Positions 20,083-27,458 of a stretch of DNA of 64,000 nucleotides are shown piece by piece. The DNA lies in NCBI RefSeq assembly GCF_004137085.1, contig NZ_QYBC01000006.1, positions 124,001-188,000 of the forward strand. The letters are read 5' to 3'. The first letter of the stretch is position 1. Each line of letters opens with the position of its first letter. The notes beneath the pieces were generated by a model that did not search any database, was not told the DNA's origin, and saw only the letters and a program-made list of their open reading frames with translations. The translations under genes were made by a program, and so were the position numbers. The stretch comes from Lichenibacterium ramalinae. GTDB taxonomy: Bacteria > Pseudomonadota > Alphaproteobacteria > Rhizobiales > Beijerinckiaceae.

Positions 20083-20110
20083 CGGCGGGCGCCGGAGCCG
20101 CCGCGCCCGT

Positions 20111-20842
20111 CTACTTGATGTCGGAGCGGATGAACTGCGCCATCTCGGGGGTGCGGGGCGCGTCGAAGAGGTCGCGCGAGGGGCCGCTCTCGTGGATGCG
20201 GCCCCGGTGCATGAAGACCGTGGTTGAGGCGACGCGGCGGGCGAAGCCCATCTCGTGGGTGACCAGCAGCATGGTCATGCCGTCGCGCGCCAGGCGCTCC
20301 ATCACGGCCAAGACCTCGCCGGTGAGTTCGGGGTCGAGCGCCGACGTCACCTCGTCGAAGAGCATGACCTTGGGCCTCATGGCGAGCGAGCGCGCGATGG
20401 CGACGCGCTGCTGCTGGCCGCCCGACAGCTGGTCCGGATAGGCGCCGAACTTGTCGGACAGCCCGACCAGCGCCAGCACCTCCTCGGCCACGGTGCGGGC
20501 CTCGCCGCGGCCCATCTTCTTCACGATCCGGGGCGCCAGGGTGATGTTGTCGGCGACCGACAGGTGCGGGAACAGGTTGTAGCTCTGGAACACGATGCCG
20601 ACATCGGTGCGGAGCCTGCGGAGCTTCGCCTTGTCGGCCGTGACGGCGTGGCCCGCGATGGTGATGGCGCCCTTCTGGATCGATTCGAGCCCGTTCATGC
20701 AGCGCAGCAGCGTCGACTTGCCCGAACCGGAGCGGCCGATCAGCGCCGTCACCTCGCCGCGCTCGACGCTCATCGTGATGCCCTTGAGCACCTCCACCAC
20801 GCCGAAACTCTTGTGCACGCCATCAACGACGACTTCCGGCAT
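20111..20842 (-). CDS. Polar amino acid-type ABC transporter ATP-binding protein
   Basis: 243-residue ATPase of the PAAT family (GlnQ/HisP-like). Walker A GRSGSGKST near residue 34, Q-loop FQSYNLFPHLS, signature LSGGQQQRVAIARSLA, Walker B VMLFDEVTSALDPE and switch His in LLVTHEMGFARRV. The Glu after Walker B Asp is present (DEVTSALDPE). ATG 20842 overlaps the end of the upstream permease gene by 20 bp, so the four ABC genes form one unit. No sequence feature fixes the substrate; the setting between idonate/gluconate enzymes suggests a sugar acid or related polar anion. Confidence 0.93.
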   Translation of the reverse strand: MPEVVVDGVHKSFGVVEVLKGITMSVERGEVTALIGRSGSGKSTLLRCMNGLESIQKGAITIAGHAVTADKAKLRRLRTDVGIVFQSYNLFPHLSVADNITLAPRIVKKMGRGEARTVAEEVLALVGLSDKFGAYPDQLSGGQQQRVAIARSLAMRPKVMLFDEVTSALDPELTGEVLAVMERLARDGMTMLLVTHEMGFARRVASTTVFMHRGRIHESGPSRDLFDAPRTPEMAQFIRSDIK

Positions 20843-21482
20843 GGAGCCTCCCTTCCAGCCAGCGCGACAGTTGCGAGAGCGGGTAGCAGATGACGAAGTA
20901 GAGGGCCGCCACCACCAGGAAGACCCGGAACGGCTGGAACGTGGCATTGTTGACGAGCTGCCCGGCGCGGGCGAGCTCGACGAAGCCGATCAGCGACGCG
21001 ATCGAGGTGTTCTTGACCACCTGCACGGCGAAGCCGACCGTCGGTGGCAGGGCGATGCGCAACGCCTGGGGCAGGATGACGTGGCGATATTGCTGGAGCC
21101 GCGTCATGGCGAGCGACTCCGAGCCCTCCCACTGCGGCTTCGGCACGGATTGGATGCAGCCGCGCCAGATCTCGGCGAGGTAGCCCGAGCCGTAGACCGC
21201 CATGGAGATGCCGGCCGCCACGATGGGCAGCAGCTGGAAGCCCATGAGGGCGAGCCCGTAGAAGCTGAGGAACAGGATCATCAGCACCGGGATGCCCTGG
21301 ATCAGCTGGATGTAGGTCCCGGCCGCGAGCCGCAGCCAGCCGATCCGCGACACCCGCGCCAGGGCCACGCCGAAGCCGACAATGCCCCCGCCGCCCAGCG
21401 CCAGCGCCGTGAGGATCACGGTCCACTGCATGGACTGGACCAGGAACCAGAACTGCGGCCAGCCGAAGGTGTGGAAGATCAC
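20823..21482 (-). CDS. Polar amino acid-type ABC transporter permease (second)
   Basis: 219-residue permease with about five hydrophobic segments and a HisM/GlnP-like core (GGIVGFGVALARVSRIGWL, then YLAEIWRGCIQSVPKPQWEGSE, where EIWRG and GQWE-like are the coupling region). GTG 21482 overlaps the stop of the first permease by 4 bp (GTGA), which indicates coupled translation. It forms a heterodimer with the neighbouring permease. Confidence 0.9.
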   Translation of the reverse strand: MIFHTFGWPQFWFLVQSMQWTVILTALALGGGGIVGFGVALARVSRIGWLRLAAGTYIQLIQGIPVLMILFLSFYGLALMGFQLLPIVAAGISMAVYGSGYLAEIWRGCIQSVPKPQWEGSESLAMTRLQQYRHVILPQALRIALPPTVGFAVQVVKNTSIASLIGFVELARAGQLVNNATFQPFRVFLVVAALYFVICYPLSQLSRWLEGRLHAGSRR

Positions 21483-22183
21483 GCCGAGGCCTCCACCACC
21501 GGCACCAGAGCCCGCCGGGCAGCGCGGCGTCCGAAGAGCCACAGGCCGAGCAGCGCCAGCATGCCGCGCAGGCCGAGCGCGAGCGCGAGGTAGAGGGCTG
21601 TGGCGGCGAGGTAGACCTCGAAGGAGCGGTAGCTCTGCGATTGGACGAAGGCCGCCGCCGCCGTCAGCTCCCCGGTCGAAATGGCCGAGCAGATCGAGGA
21701 GGCCAGCATCATCAGCACGAATTGCGAACAGAGGGCCGGATACACCTTCTGGATCGCCGGCAGCAGCACGACGTGGCGATAGACCTGGACCTGGGTGAGG
21801 CCCAGCGCCTCGCCGGCCTCGATCTGGCTCCTGTGCACGGCCTCGATGCCGGAGCGGACGATCTCGGTCGAATAGGCGGCGAGGTTGACCGTCATGCCGA
21901 TCAGCGCCGCCGTCACCGCCCCCACCCGCAGGCCCGCGGCCGGAAGCCCGAAGTAGATGAGGAAGAGCTGCACCAGGAAGGGCGTGTTGCGGATCAGCTC
22001 CACATAGGTGTCGACGGCGATGCGGGTGCCGCGCCCCGCCATGCTGCGCAGCGAGGCGAGCACGATGCCGAACGCCGTGCCGGCCACGATGGAGACGGCC
22101 GAGATCTCCACCGTCAGCCACAAGCCGGCCAGCAACTGGTCCCGGTACTGGTTCAGCACCCCGAACTGGAACGCGTAGGTCAT
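21479..22183 (-). CDS. Polar amino acid-type ABC transporter permease (first)
   Basis: 234-residue inner-membrane permease. Motifs of the PAAT family: GLWLTVEISAVSIVAGTAFG, YVELIRNTPFLVQLFLIYFG (the classic RNTPLLVQ segment) and YSTEIVRSGIEAVHRSQ with EAGEALGLT. It begins 25 bp after the binding-protein gene stop and overlaps the second permease gene by 4 bp. Confidence 0.92.
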   Translation of the reverse strand: MTYAFQFGVLNQYRDQLLAGLWLTVEISAVSIVAGTAFGIVLASLRSMAGRGTRIAVDTYVELIRNTPFLVQLFLIYFGLPAAGLRVGAVTAALIGMTVNLAAYSTEIVRSGIEAVHRSQIEAGEALGLTQVQVYRHVVLLPAIQKVYPALCSQFVLMMLASSICSAISTGELTAAAAFVQSQSYRSFEVYLAATALYLALALGLRGMLALLGLWLFGRRAARRALVPVVEASA

Positions 22184-22208
22184 GGGGCGACGGCGACCGG
22201 CGGCCGGG

Positions 22209-23006
22209 TCAGAAGGTCGGCAGGTTCGGCGGCAGCGGCGAGCCGGTCCACTTCACCGAGATCCTGTCGAGCTCGCCCGAGACCTTCATGACGTAGATGG
22301 CGGTGTTGAGGTATTGGTGCAGCTCGAAGTCGCCGAGCAGCGTCGCCATGCTGTTGCCCTGGCTGAAGAAGGTGAAGTCCTGCTTCATGGCGCCGGGCAT
22401 CTGCTTGATGACGCCCTGGGCGACGGTGGACGGGACGATGGCGCAATCGACCTGGCCGGACAGCACAGCCTGGACGGAGGTGGAATCGTCCTCGTAGACC
22501 ACGATCTCGACGCCCGGTATGGCGGCACGCCGCAGCGCCGCCTCCTGCGAGGAGCCGCGGTTCACCGCCACGTGCTTGCCCTTGAGGTCGTCGGCCTTGG
22601 CGAAGGTCTTGTCCGGGGTCGTCACTACGACGAGGTCGAAGGCGCTGTAGGGCGTGGTGAACATGACGGTCTTGGCACGCTCGCCGGTCGGGGCCAGCGT
22701 GGCGATGAGGAAGTCCACCTGCCCGGTCTGCAGCGCCGGGATGCGGGCCGGCGGCGTCAGCGGCACGAGCTTCACCGGGAGGGCGAGGTAGCGGCCGAGG
22801 ACGTTGGCGACGTCGACGTCGTAGCCGCTGGGGTTGCCGTTCTCGTCGATCATGCCGTTCGGCGGCGCGCCCGTCAGCACGCCGATCCGCACCGCGCCCC
22901 GGCCCTGGATCTCGGCCAGCGTGACGGCTCCGGCGGGGCTCGCCGGCAGCACCGCCGCGCAGGCGAGGGCGGCCGCCATGACGACGCCGCGAAAGCTCTG
23001 GAACAT
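22209..23006 (-). CDS. ABC transporter substrate-binding protein, PAAT family (SBP_bac_3)
   Basis: 265-residue periplasmic binding protein. A cleavable signal peptide covers about residues 1-27 (VVMAAALACAAVLPASPAGA). Mature SBP_bac_3 fold: GAVRIGVLTGAPPNGMIDENG, GYDVDVANVLGRYL, LQTGQVDFLIATLAPTGERA (the D..IA..T.T.ER region), and DDLKGKHVAVNRGSSQE. There is no lipobox. Normal amino-acid carboxylate contacts cannot be judged without structure. It is the second gene of the minus-strand operon, 138 bp after idnO. Confidence 0.92.
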   Translation of the reverse strand: MFQSFRGVVMAAALACAAVLPASPAGAVTLAEIQGRGAVRIGVLTGAPPNGMIDENGNPSGYDVDVANVLGRYLALPVKLVPLTPPARIPALQTGQVDFLIATLAPTGERAKTVMFTTPYSAFDLVVVTTPDKTFAKADDLKGKHVAVNRGSSQEAALRRAAIPGVEIVVYEDDSTSVQAVLSGQVDCAIVPSTVAQGVIKQMPGAMKQDFTFFSQGNSMATLLGDFELHQYLNTAIYVMKVSGELDRISVKWTGSPLPPNLPTF

Positions 23007-23144
23007 CGGGTCCCTCCCAGGACGGTCGTTGGCCGGCCCTCGTCGGGGCCGTTGCAGCCGGGCCTTGCCGGCCCGATCGCCGGGAGTGTCGAGGCGCGTG
23101 CCGGGCTTGTCAACGCGTGCGGTGGCGCGCCGCCCGTCGCCGGC

Positions 23145-23906
23145 TCACAGGCTCGCCGTGATGCCGCCGTCGACGTAGAGGATGTGGCCGTTGACGAAGC
23201 TCGACGCGTCCGAGGCGAGGAAGACGGCCGCGCCGGCCAGCTCCTCGACCTCTCCCCAGCGGCCCATCGGCGTGCGGTTGGCGAGCCAGGCCGAGAAGGT
23301 CGCATCGTCGACCAGGGCCTGGTTGAGTTCGGTGCGGAAATAGCCGGGGCCGATGCCGTTGCACTGCAGCCCGTGGCGCCCCCAATCGGTCGCCATGCCC
23401 TTGGTCAGCATCTTCACCGCCCCCTTGGTGGCCGTGTAGGGCGCGATGCCGGGGCGGGCGAGTTCGCTCTGGACCGAGCCCACGTTGATGATCTTGCCGC
23501 GCCCGCGGCCGATCATGTGGCGGGCCACCGCCTGGCCGACGAAGAAGACGCTGTCGAGGTTGGTGGCGAGGAGCCGCCGCCACGCCTCGTGCGGGAAGTC
23601 CTGCAGCGGCGCGCGGTGCTGCACGCCGGCATTGTTGACCAGGATGGCCAGCGGGCCGATCGCGCTCTCGATCCGGTCGACGCCGGCCGCGACCGCGGCC
23701 GGGTCCGTGACGTCGAAGGGGACGGCGTGGACGCGATGCCCCTCCGCCGCGAGGGCAGCGCGGCTCGCCTCGAGCCGATCGGCATCGCGTGCGTTCAGCA
23801 CCACCTCGGCCCCCGCCTGCGCCAGCGCGCGCGCCAGGGCGAGGCCGATGCCCTTGCTCGATCCCGTCACCAGGGCGAGCCGGCCCGTCAAGTCGAAAAG
23901 CGTCAC
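23145..23906 (-). CDS. idnO: SDR family oxidoreductase, gluconate 5-dehydrogenase
   Basis: Predicted to reduce 5-keto-D-gluconate to D-gluconate with NAD(P)H. 253 residues, classical short-chain dehydrogenase. Cofactor motif TGSSKGIG near residue 15, NNAG, active-site region INVGSVQSELARPGIAPYTATKGAV (Ser plus YxxxK) shown here as SVQSEL and YTATK. The stretches QHRAPLQDFP, GPGYFRTELNQALV and ASSFVNGHILYVDGG are characteristic of Gno/IdnO. GTG 23906 follows GGGAGGA; the nearer ATG at 23911 is out of frame and closed by a stop. First gene of the operon with the PAAT importer, divergent from idnD. Confidence 0.9.
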   Translation of the reverse strand: MTLFDLTGRLALVTGSSKGIGLALARALAQAGAEVVLNARDADRLEASRAALAAEGHRVHAVPFDVTDPAAVAAGVDRIESAIGPLAILVNNAGVQHRAPLQDFPHEAWRRLLATNLDSVFFVGQAVARHMIGRGRGKIINVGSVQSELARPGIAPYTATKGAVKMLTKGMATDWGRHGLQCNGIGPGYFRTELNQALVDDATFSAWLANRTPMGRWGEVEELAGAAVFLASDASSFVNGHILYVDGGITASL

Positions 23907-23973
23907 GCCATCCTCCCGTTTTGCCGCCGACGGTCATCGATCCGGCCGGCGAGGTCAACCCGCCCCGCCCGGC

Positions 23974-24011
23974 TTGACACGCGGCGACGCCCCGCCGACG
24001 TTATCGATAAC
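23974..24011 (+). promoter_or_regulatory. LacI-family operator and -35 box in the idnO/idnD divergent region
   Basis: The perfect 12-bp palindrome GTTATCGATAAC lies at 24000-24011, the same core as the site at 20053-20066. A TTGACA hexamer at 23974-23979 lies 20 bp upstream on the plus strand and could serve idnD, with the operator over the -10/start region; no clean -10 hexamer is visible at ideal spacing. The single site stands between two divergent genes and could control both directions. Confidence 0.7.
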
Positions 24012-24108
24012 AAGATGACAGGCGGGGCGATCGCGGACCCGGCGCGTCCACGGCCGGTCCGTGCGCGGCCGCCCGACGGCGTCGTCCCGCGATCCCGGAG
24101 GAAACCCC

Positions 24109-25137
24109 ATGCGCGCCATCGTGATCCATGCCGCCAAGGACCTCCGGGTCGAGGAGCGGGATGCCGCGCCCGTCGCGGCGGGCGAGGTCGCGGTCCGGAT
24201 CGAGGCCGGCGGCATCTGCGGTTCGGACCTGCATTATTACAACCACGGCGGCTTCGGAGCCATCCGGCTTCGCGAGCCCATGATCCTCGGGCACGAGATC
24301 GCCGGCGTCGTGGCGGAGCTCGGCGCGGGCGTCTCGGGCCTCGCGGTCGGCGACCGGGTCGCCGTCAACCCGAGCCGGCCCTGCCGCCACTGCCGGTTCT
24401 GCCTGCGCGGCCTGCCCAACCAATGCCTCAACATGCGCTTCTACGGCAGCGCCATGCCGATGCCCCACATCCAGGGCGGCTTCCGCGAGCACCTCGTCTG
24501 CGACGCCGTGCAATGCGTGCCGGCCCGCCGGGCCTCGACGTCCGAACTGGCGCTGGCCGAGCCCCTCGCGGTGGCGCTCCACGCGGTGTCGCGCGCCGGC
24601 CCGCTGCCCGGACGGCGCGTGCTGGTGACGGGCTGCGGGCCCATCGGCGCCCTGGTGGTGGTGGCGGCACGTCACGCGGGGGCGGCCGAGATCCTGGTGA
24701 CGGACGTGGTCGACGAGCCGCTCGGCATCGCGCTGCGCCTCGGCGCCGACCGGGCCGTCAACATCGCGACCGACCCCCAGGCCCTCGCCACCGAGGCGGC
24801 CGAGAAGGGACGCTTCGGCGTCATGGTGGAATGTTCGGGCAACGAACGGGCGCTCCGGGCCGGCCTCGACATCGTCGAGCCGCGCGGCACCGTCGTGCAG
24901 CTCGGGCTCGGCGGCGACGTGAGCCTGCCTCAGAACCTCGTGGTGGCGAAGGAGCTGGCGATCGTGGGCTCCTTCCGCTTCCACGACGAGTTCGCCCAGG
25001 CCGTGGCCCTGATCGACAGCGGCCGCGTCGACCTGTCCGCCATGCTGACGGCGCGGTTCGACGCCGCCGACGCCGTCGCCGCCTTCGACCTCGCCTCGGA
25101 CCGCCGCCGCAGCATGAAGGTGCAGATCGGCTTCTGA
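24109..25137 (+). CDS. idnD: L-idonate 5-dehydrogenase (zinc-containing MDR family)
   Basis: Predicted to oxidise L-idonate to 5-keto-D-gluconate with NAD(P)+, feeding idnO. 342 residues of the zinc-dependent alcohol dehydrogenase family. Catalytic zinc ligands in GGICGSDLHYYNHG (Cys near 38) and GHEIAG; the structural zinc lobe is PCRHCRFCLRGLPNQC (four Cys). Cofactor motif GCGPIGALVV near residue 172. HYYNHGGFG and REPMILGHE match IdnD more than sorbitol dehydrogenase. GGAGGAAA lies upstream of ATG 24109. Sorbitol, threonine or other polyol dehydrogenase activity is the alternative. Confidence 0.87.
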   Translation: MRAIVIHAAKDLRVEERDAAPVAAGEVAVRIEAGGICGSDLHYYNHGGFGAIRLREPMILGHEIAGVVAELGAGVSGLAVGDRVAVNPSRPCRHCRFCLRGLPNQCLNMRFYGSAMPMPHIQGGFREHLVCDAVQCVPARRASTSELALAEPLAVALHAVSRAGPLPGRRVLVTGCGPIGALVVVAARHAGAAEILVTDVVDEPLGIALRLGADRAVNIATDPQALATEAAEKGRFGVMVECSGNERALRAGLDIVEPRGTVVQLGLGGDVSLPQNLVVAKELAIVGSFRFHDEFAQAVALIDSGRVDLSAMLTARFDAADAVAAFDLASDRRRSMKVQIGF

Positions 25138-25174
25138 CGGGCCCGGCCGACCCGAACGCGCGGCGGGCCGCCCC

Positions 25175-26866
25175 TCAGGCCGGGCCGGACGCGGGCGCGG
25201 GCGCACCCGGCCCGCGCGTCAACGCCACGCCGGCGGGCAGCGTCGGCCCCCAGCGGTCCAGCGCGGCTTCGATCGCGCCGATGCGGTCCGGGGCCGTGGC
25301 GTAGAAGGTGACGACCTCGCCCCAGGCGGACTCGCGCTGGGCGGCGAGCCGCAACGTCGCGACGCGGGTCCAGGAGGCCGGGACATCGGGAAACCAGGCG
25401 TCGTAGACCATGGCGAGCCCGACCCCATGGCGGTCGGCGAGGGTCTTCATCCAAACTCCCGATCGCCCCTCCAGGCGGGCGACCCGCGCCTCCTCGGAGC
25501 CGAGGCCCCAAAGGTCGAGCACGGGATAGGGATCGTCGAGCGAGACGAGGCCGATGTCGTTCACCGCCACCGGCCGACGATAGAAGTCGGCGACGAGCCG
25601 ACGCATCTGAAACTGCTGCTCGTAGATGTTGCGCGCCGCGACGTCGCTGCGCAGCGACCGGTGCACGAGGAGCTGGGCGGGACAGGTCAGGGCGAGCATC
25701 AGCACCGGGACGGCCAGAGCCGGGGACCAGCGGTGCCACGCGCCGCGGTCCCGGGGCCTGCGCCGCCCGGTCGCGCAGCCGATCAGCAGCACGCCGGCGT
25801 CCAGCGCCATGATATAGATGGTATAGCGGGAGAAACCGTCGACGCGCCCCAGCGTGAGGTGGACCGCGCCGACCGCGACCCCAACGAGGCCGAGCACGGC
25901 GGCGGCCCGGTCGTCCGAATCGGCGGAGCCCCATTTCAGGCTCGCCATGGCGGCGACCGCCAGGGTGAGGCAGACCAGGAAAGGCCCTTCCCCGAAGCGC
26001 ATGTTCGACGCCACCATCTCGTGGAGGTGCAGGACCGCCGCGACGAGCGCCGGCTGGCCGGCGTGGGCCGGCCCGGACGACTTGATCAGCACGGAGCTCG
26101 GCAGCAGGGGGAGCCCGAGCGCGTGGAGCATGAGCGAGAAGGCCCCGAGCGCCGCGGCACCGGCCAGGAACAGGCCCAGGGCCGCCCCCAGGCGGCGACG
26201 CAGCGCCAGCACCGCGACCGCGGCGAGCCACAGGCTCGCATCCTCGTAGCGGACCAGCGGCAGCACCGCGGCACAGGCGAGCCAGGCGGCCGTGACCGGC
26301 CCGCCGCGCAGGAAGCGCCAGGCCCCGACCAGCCAGGCCAGGGTCAGGGCCACCTGAAGCCCGTGTTCCATCCCGGTCATGGCGAGGCCGGCGAGGTTCA
26401 GCGCGAGCATGACGCAGGCCGCCAGCGCCGCGACCAGCACGGTCGGCGCCGCCCGCAGGCCCGGCACCGCGTCGACGGCGAGGAGCCCGATCAGGCCGCC
26501 GCTCGCCATGGCGGCCAGCGCGTTGACCAGCAGCGCCGCCCAGGACCCGAGGCCCACCTCCATCAGGCCGGCGAGCAGGAACGGGTAGATGATCGACGAG
26601 GACGGCGAGGCCGCGACGCCGGGCTGGAGCCCGTAATGCCCCTCGCCGATCTGCCGCGCCAGGGTCAGGTGGATGTAGGGATCGTCGAGCGTGTAGAGGA
26701 AGTGACCGTCGAGGCGGCTCACCACGAGCAGGACCTGCGCCAGGACCAGCGCTGCCGCCGTCGCGGCTCCCGCCGCCACGACCCGCGACCGCGGCGAGAC
26801 GCCGGCGACGGGCCCGGTCCGCCGGGATGGGAGGGCCGCCTCCAACGTCGCTTCCGCTGCGTCCAC
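25175..26866 (-). CDS. Polytopic membrane protein, possible GT-C glycosyltransferase
   Basis: 563-residue membrane protein with about ten hydrophobic segments and a soluble C-terminal domain of about 150 residues. Early periplasmic loop has YTLDDPYIHLTLARQIGEGH; a DD near the first membrane segment is the catalytic-loop pattern of GT-C lipid-linked glycosyltransferases, and later GRVDGFSRYTIYIM and VNDIGLVSLDDPYPVLDLWG add conserved acidic loops. A lipid-sugar-using transferase is a reasonable guess, but no known subfamily is recognised. All near starts are GTG: 26866 has GAGGAG 8 nt upstream, whereas GTG 26875 abuts it, so 26866 is preferred. Confidence 0.7.
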   Translation of the reverse strand: MDAAEATLEAALPSRRTGPVAGVSPRSRVVAAGAATAAALVLAQVLLVVSRLDGHFLYTLDDPYIHLTLARQIGEGHYGLQPGVAASPSSSIIYPFLLAGLMEVGLGSWAALLVNALAAMASGGLIGLLAVDAVPGLRAAPTVLVAALAACVMLALNLAGLAMTGMEHGLQVALTLAWLVGAWRFLRGGPVTAAWLACAAVLPLVRYEDASLWLAAVAVLALRRRLGAALGLFLAGAAALGAFSLMLHALGLPLLPSSVLIKSSGPAHAGQPALVAAVLHLHEMVASNMRFGEGPFLVCLTLAVAAMASLKWGSADSDDRAAAVLGLVGVAVGAVHLTLGRVDGFSRYTIYIMALDAGVLLIGCATGRRRPRDRGAWHRWSPALAVPVLMLALTCPAQLLVHRSLRSDVAARNIYEQQFQMRRLVADFYRRPVAVNDIGLVSLDDPYPVLDLWGLGSEEARVARLEGRSGVWMKTLADRHGVGLAMVYDAWFPDVPASWTRVATLRLAAQRESAWGEVVTFYATAPDRIGAIEAALDRWGPTLPAGVALTRGPGAPAPASGPA

Positions 26867-26977
26867 GGTCTCCACTCCTCGCCCAGGTCCCGGTGCGGCC
26901 GGGGGCCATGGTGCGACACGAGGATGAAGGAAACCTTGGCCGGAAAGCCGGCTTGGGGAGGTCGGGCTCGCCCTCGG

Positions 26978-27352
26978 TCAGGGCACGACGTCGACCTCCA
27001 CGGTCCAATGCGCCGTGCCGCGCAGCACGCGCCTGGCCATGGATTCCGCGGTGCGCGAGATGACGAACCGGTCGTGGCCGACGAACCCGGGCCGCGACAC
27101 GTAGCGGATGCGCGATTCGGTGGGGGTCGAGGCCGTGCCGTCGCCCGCCTGGTCGACGACGATCATGCTGGAGGCGCCGATGCCGTCGTTGACCGGCACG
27201 GTCATGTCGCAGGGACGCCCGCTCCTCACCGTCCACCGGGTCGTCATGTCGACGCTCGGCACGGTGCTGAACGCCGCGAAGGAGCAGTCGGCGGCCAGCG
27301 CGGGCGCGCCCTGCGAGCCGAGCAGCAGGGCGATGACACCCGATCGAACCAT
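26978..27352 (-). CDS. Small secreted protein of unknown function
   Basis: 124 residues starting MVRSGVIALLLGS, with a clear signal peptide cleaved near APALAA (about residue 21). The remaining 100 residues have two cysteines (ADCSF and RPCDM). The C-terminal part IRYVSRPGFVGHDRFVIS resembles a single Ig/cadherin-like beta-sandwich strand pair, seen in secreted repeat proteins with the G-x-D-x-F pattern. Likely periplasmic or extracellular. It is 111 bp downstream of the GT-C-like gene start region and in the same direction; no function can be assigned. Confidence 0.7.
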   Translation of the reverse strand: MVRSGVIALLLGSQGAPALAADCSFAAFSTVPSVDMTTRWTVRSGRPCDMTVPVNDGIGASSMIVVDQAGDGTASTPTESRIRYVSRPGFVGHDRFVISRTAESMARRVLRGTAHWTVEVDVVP

Positions 27353-27458
27353 GCCGCAGGCCCTCGCCGCTCACCCCAGGATGGCGAAACCTAGCATGAC
27401 AGAGCGCGATCTTCTACCGCACGTCGCCCGCGGGCCGCAGGTGGGCCGGCCCCAGACC

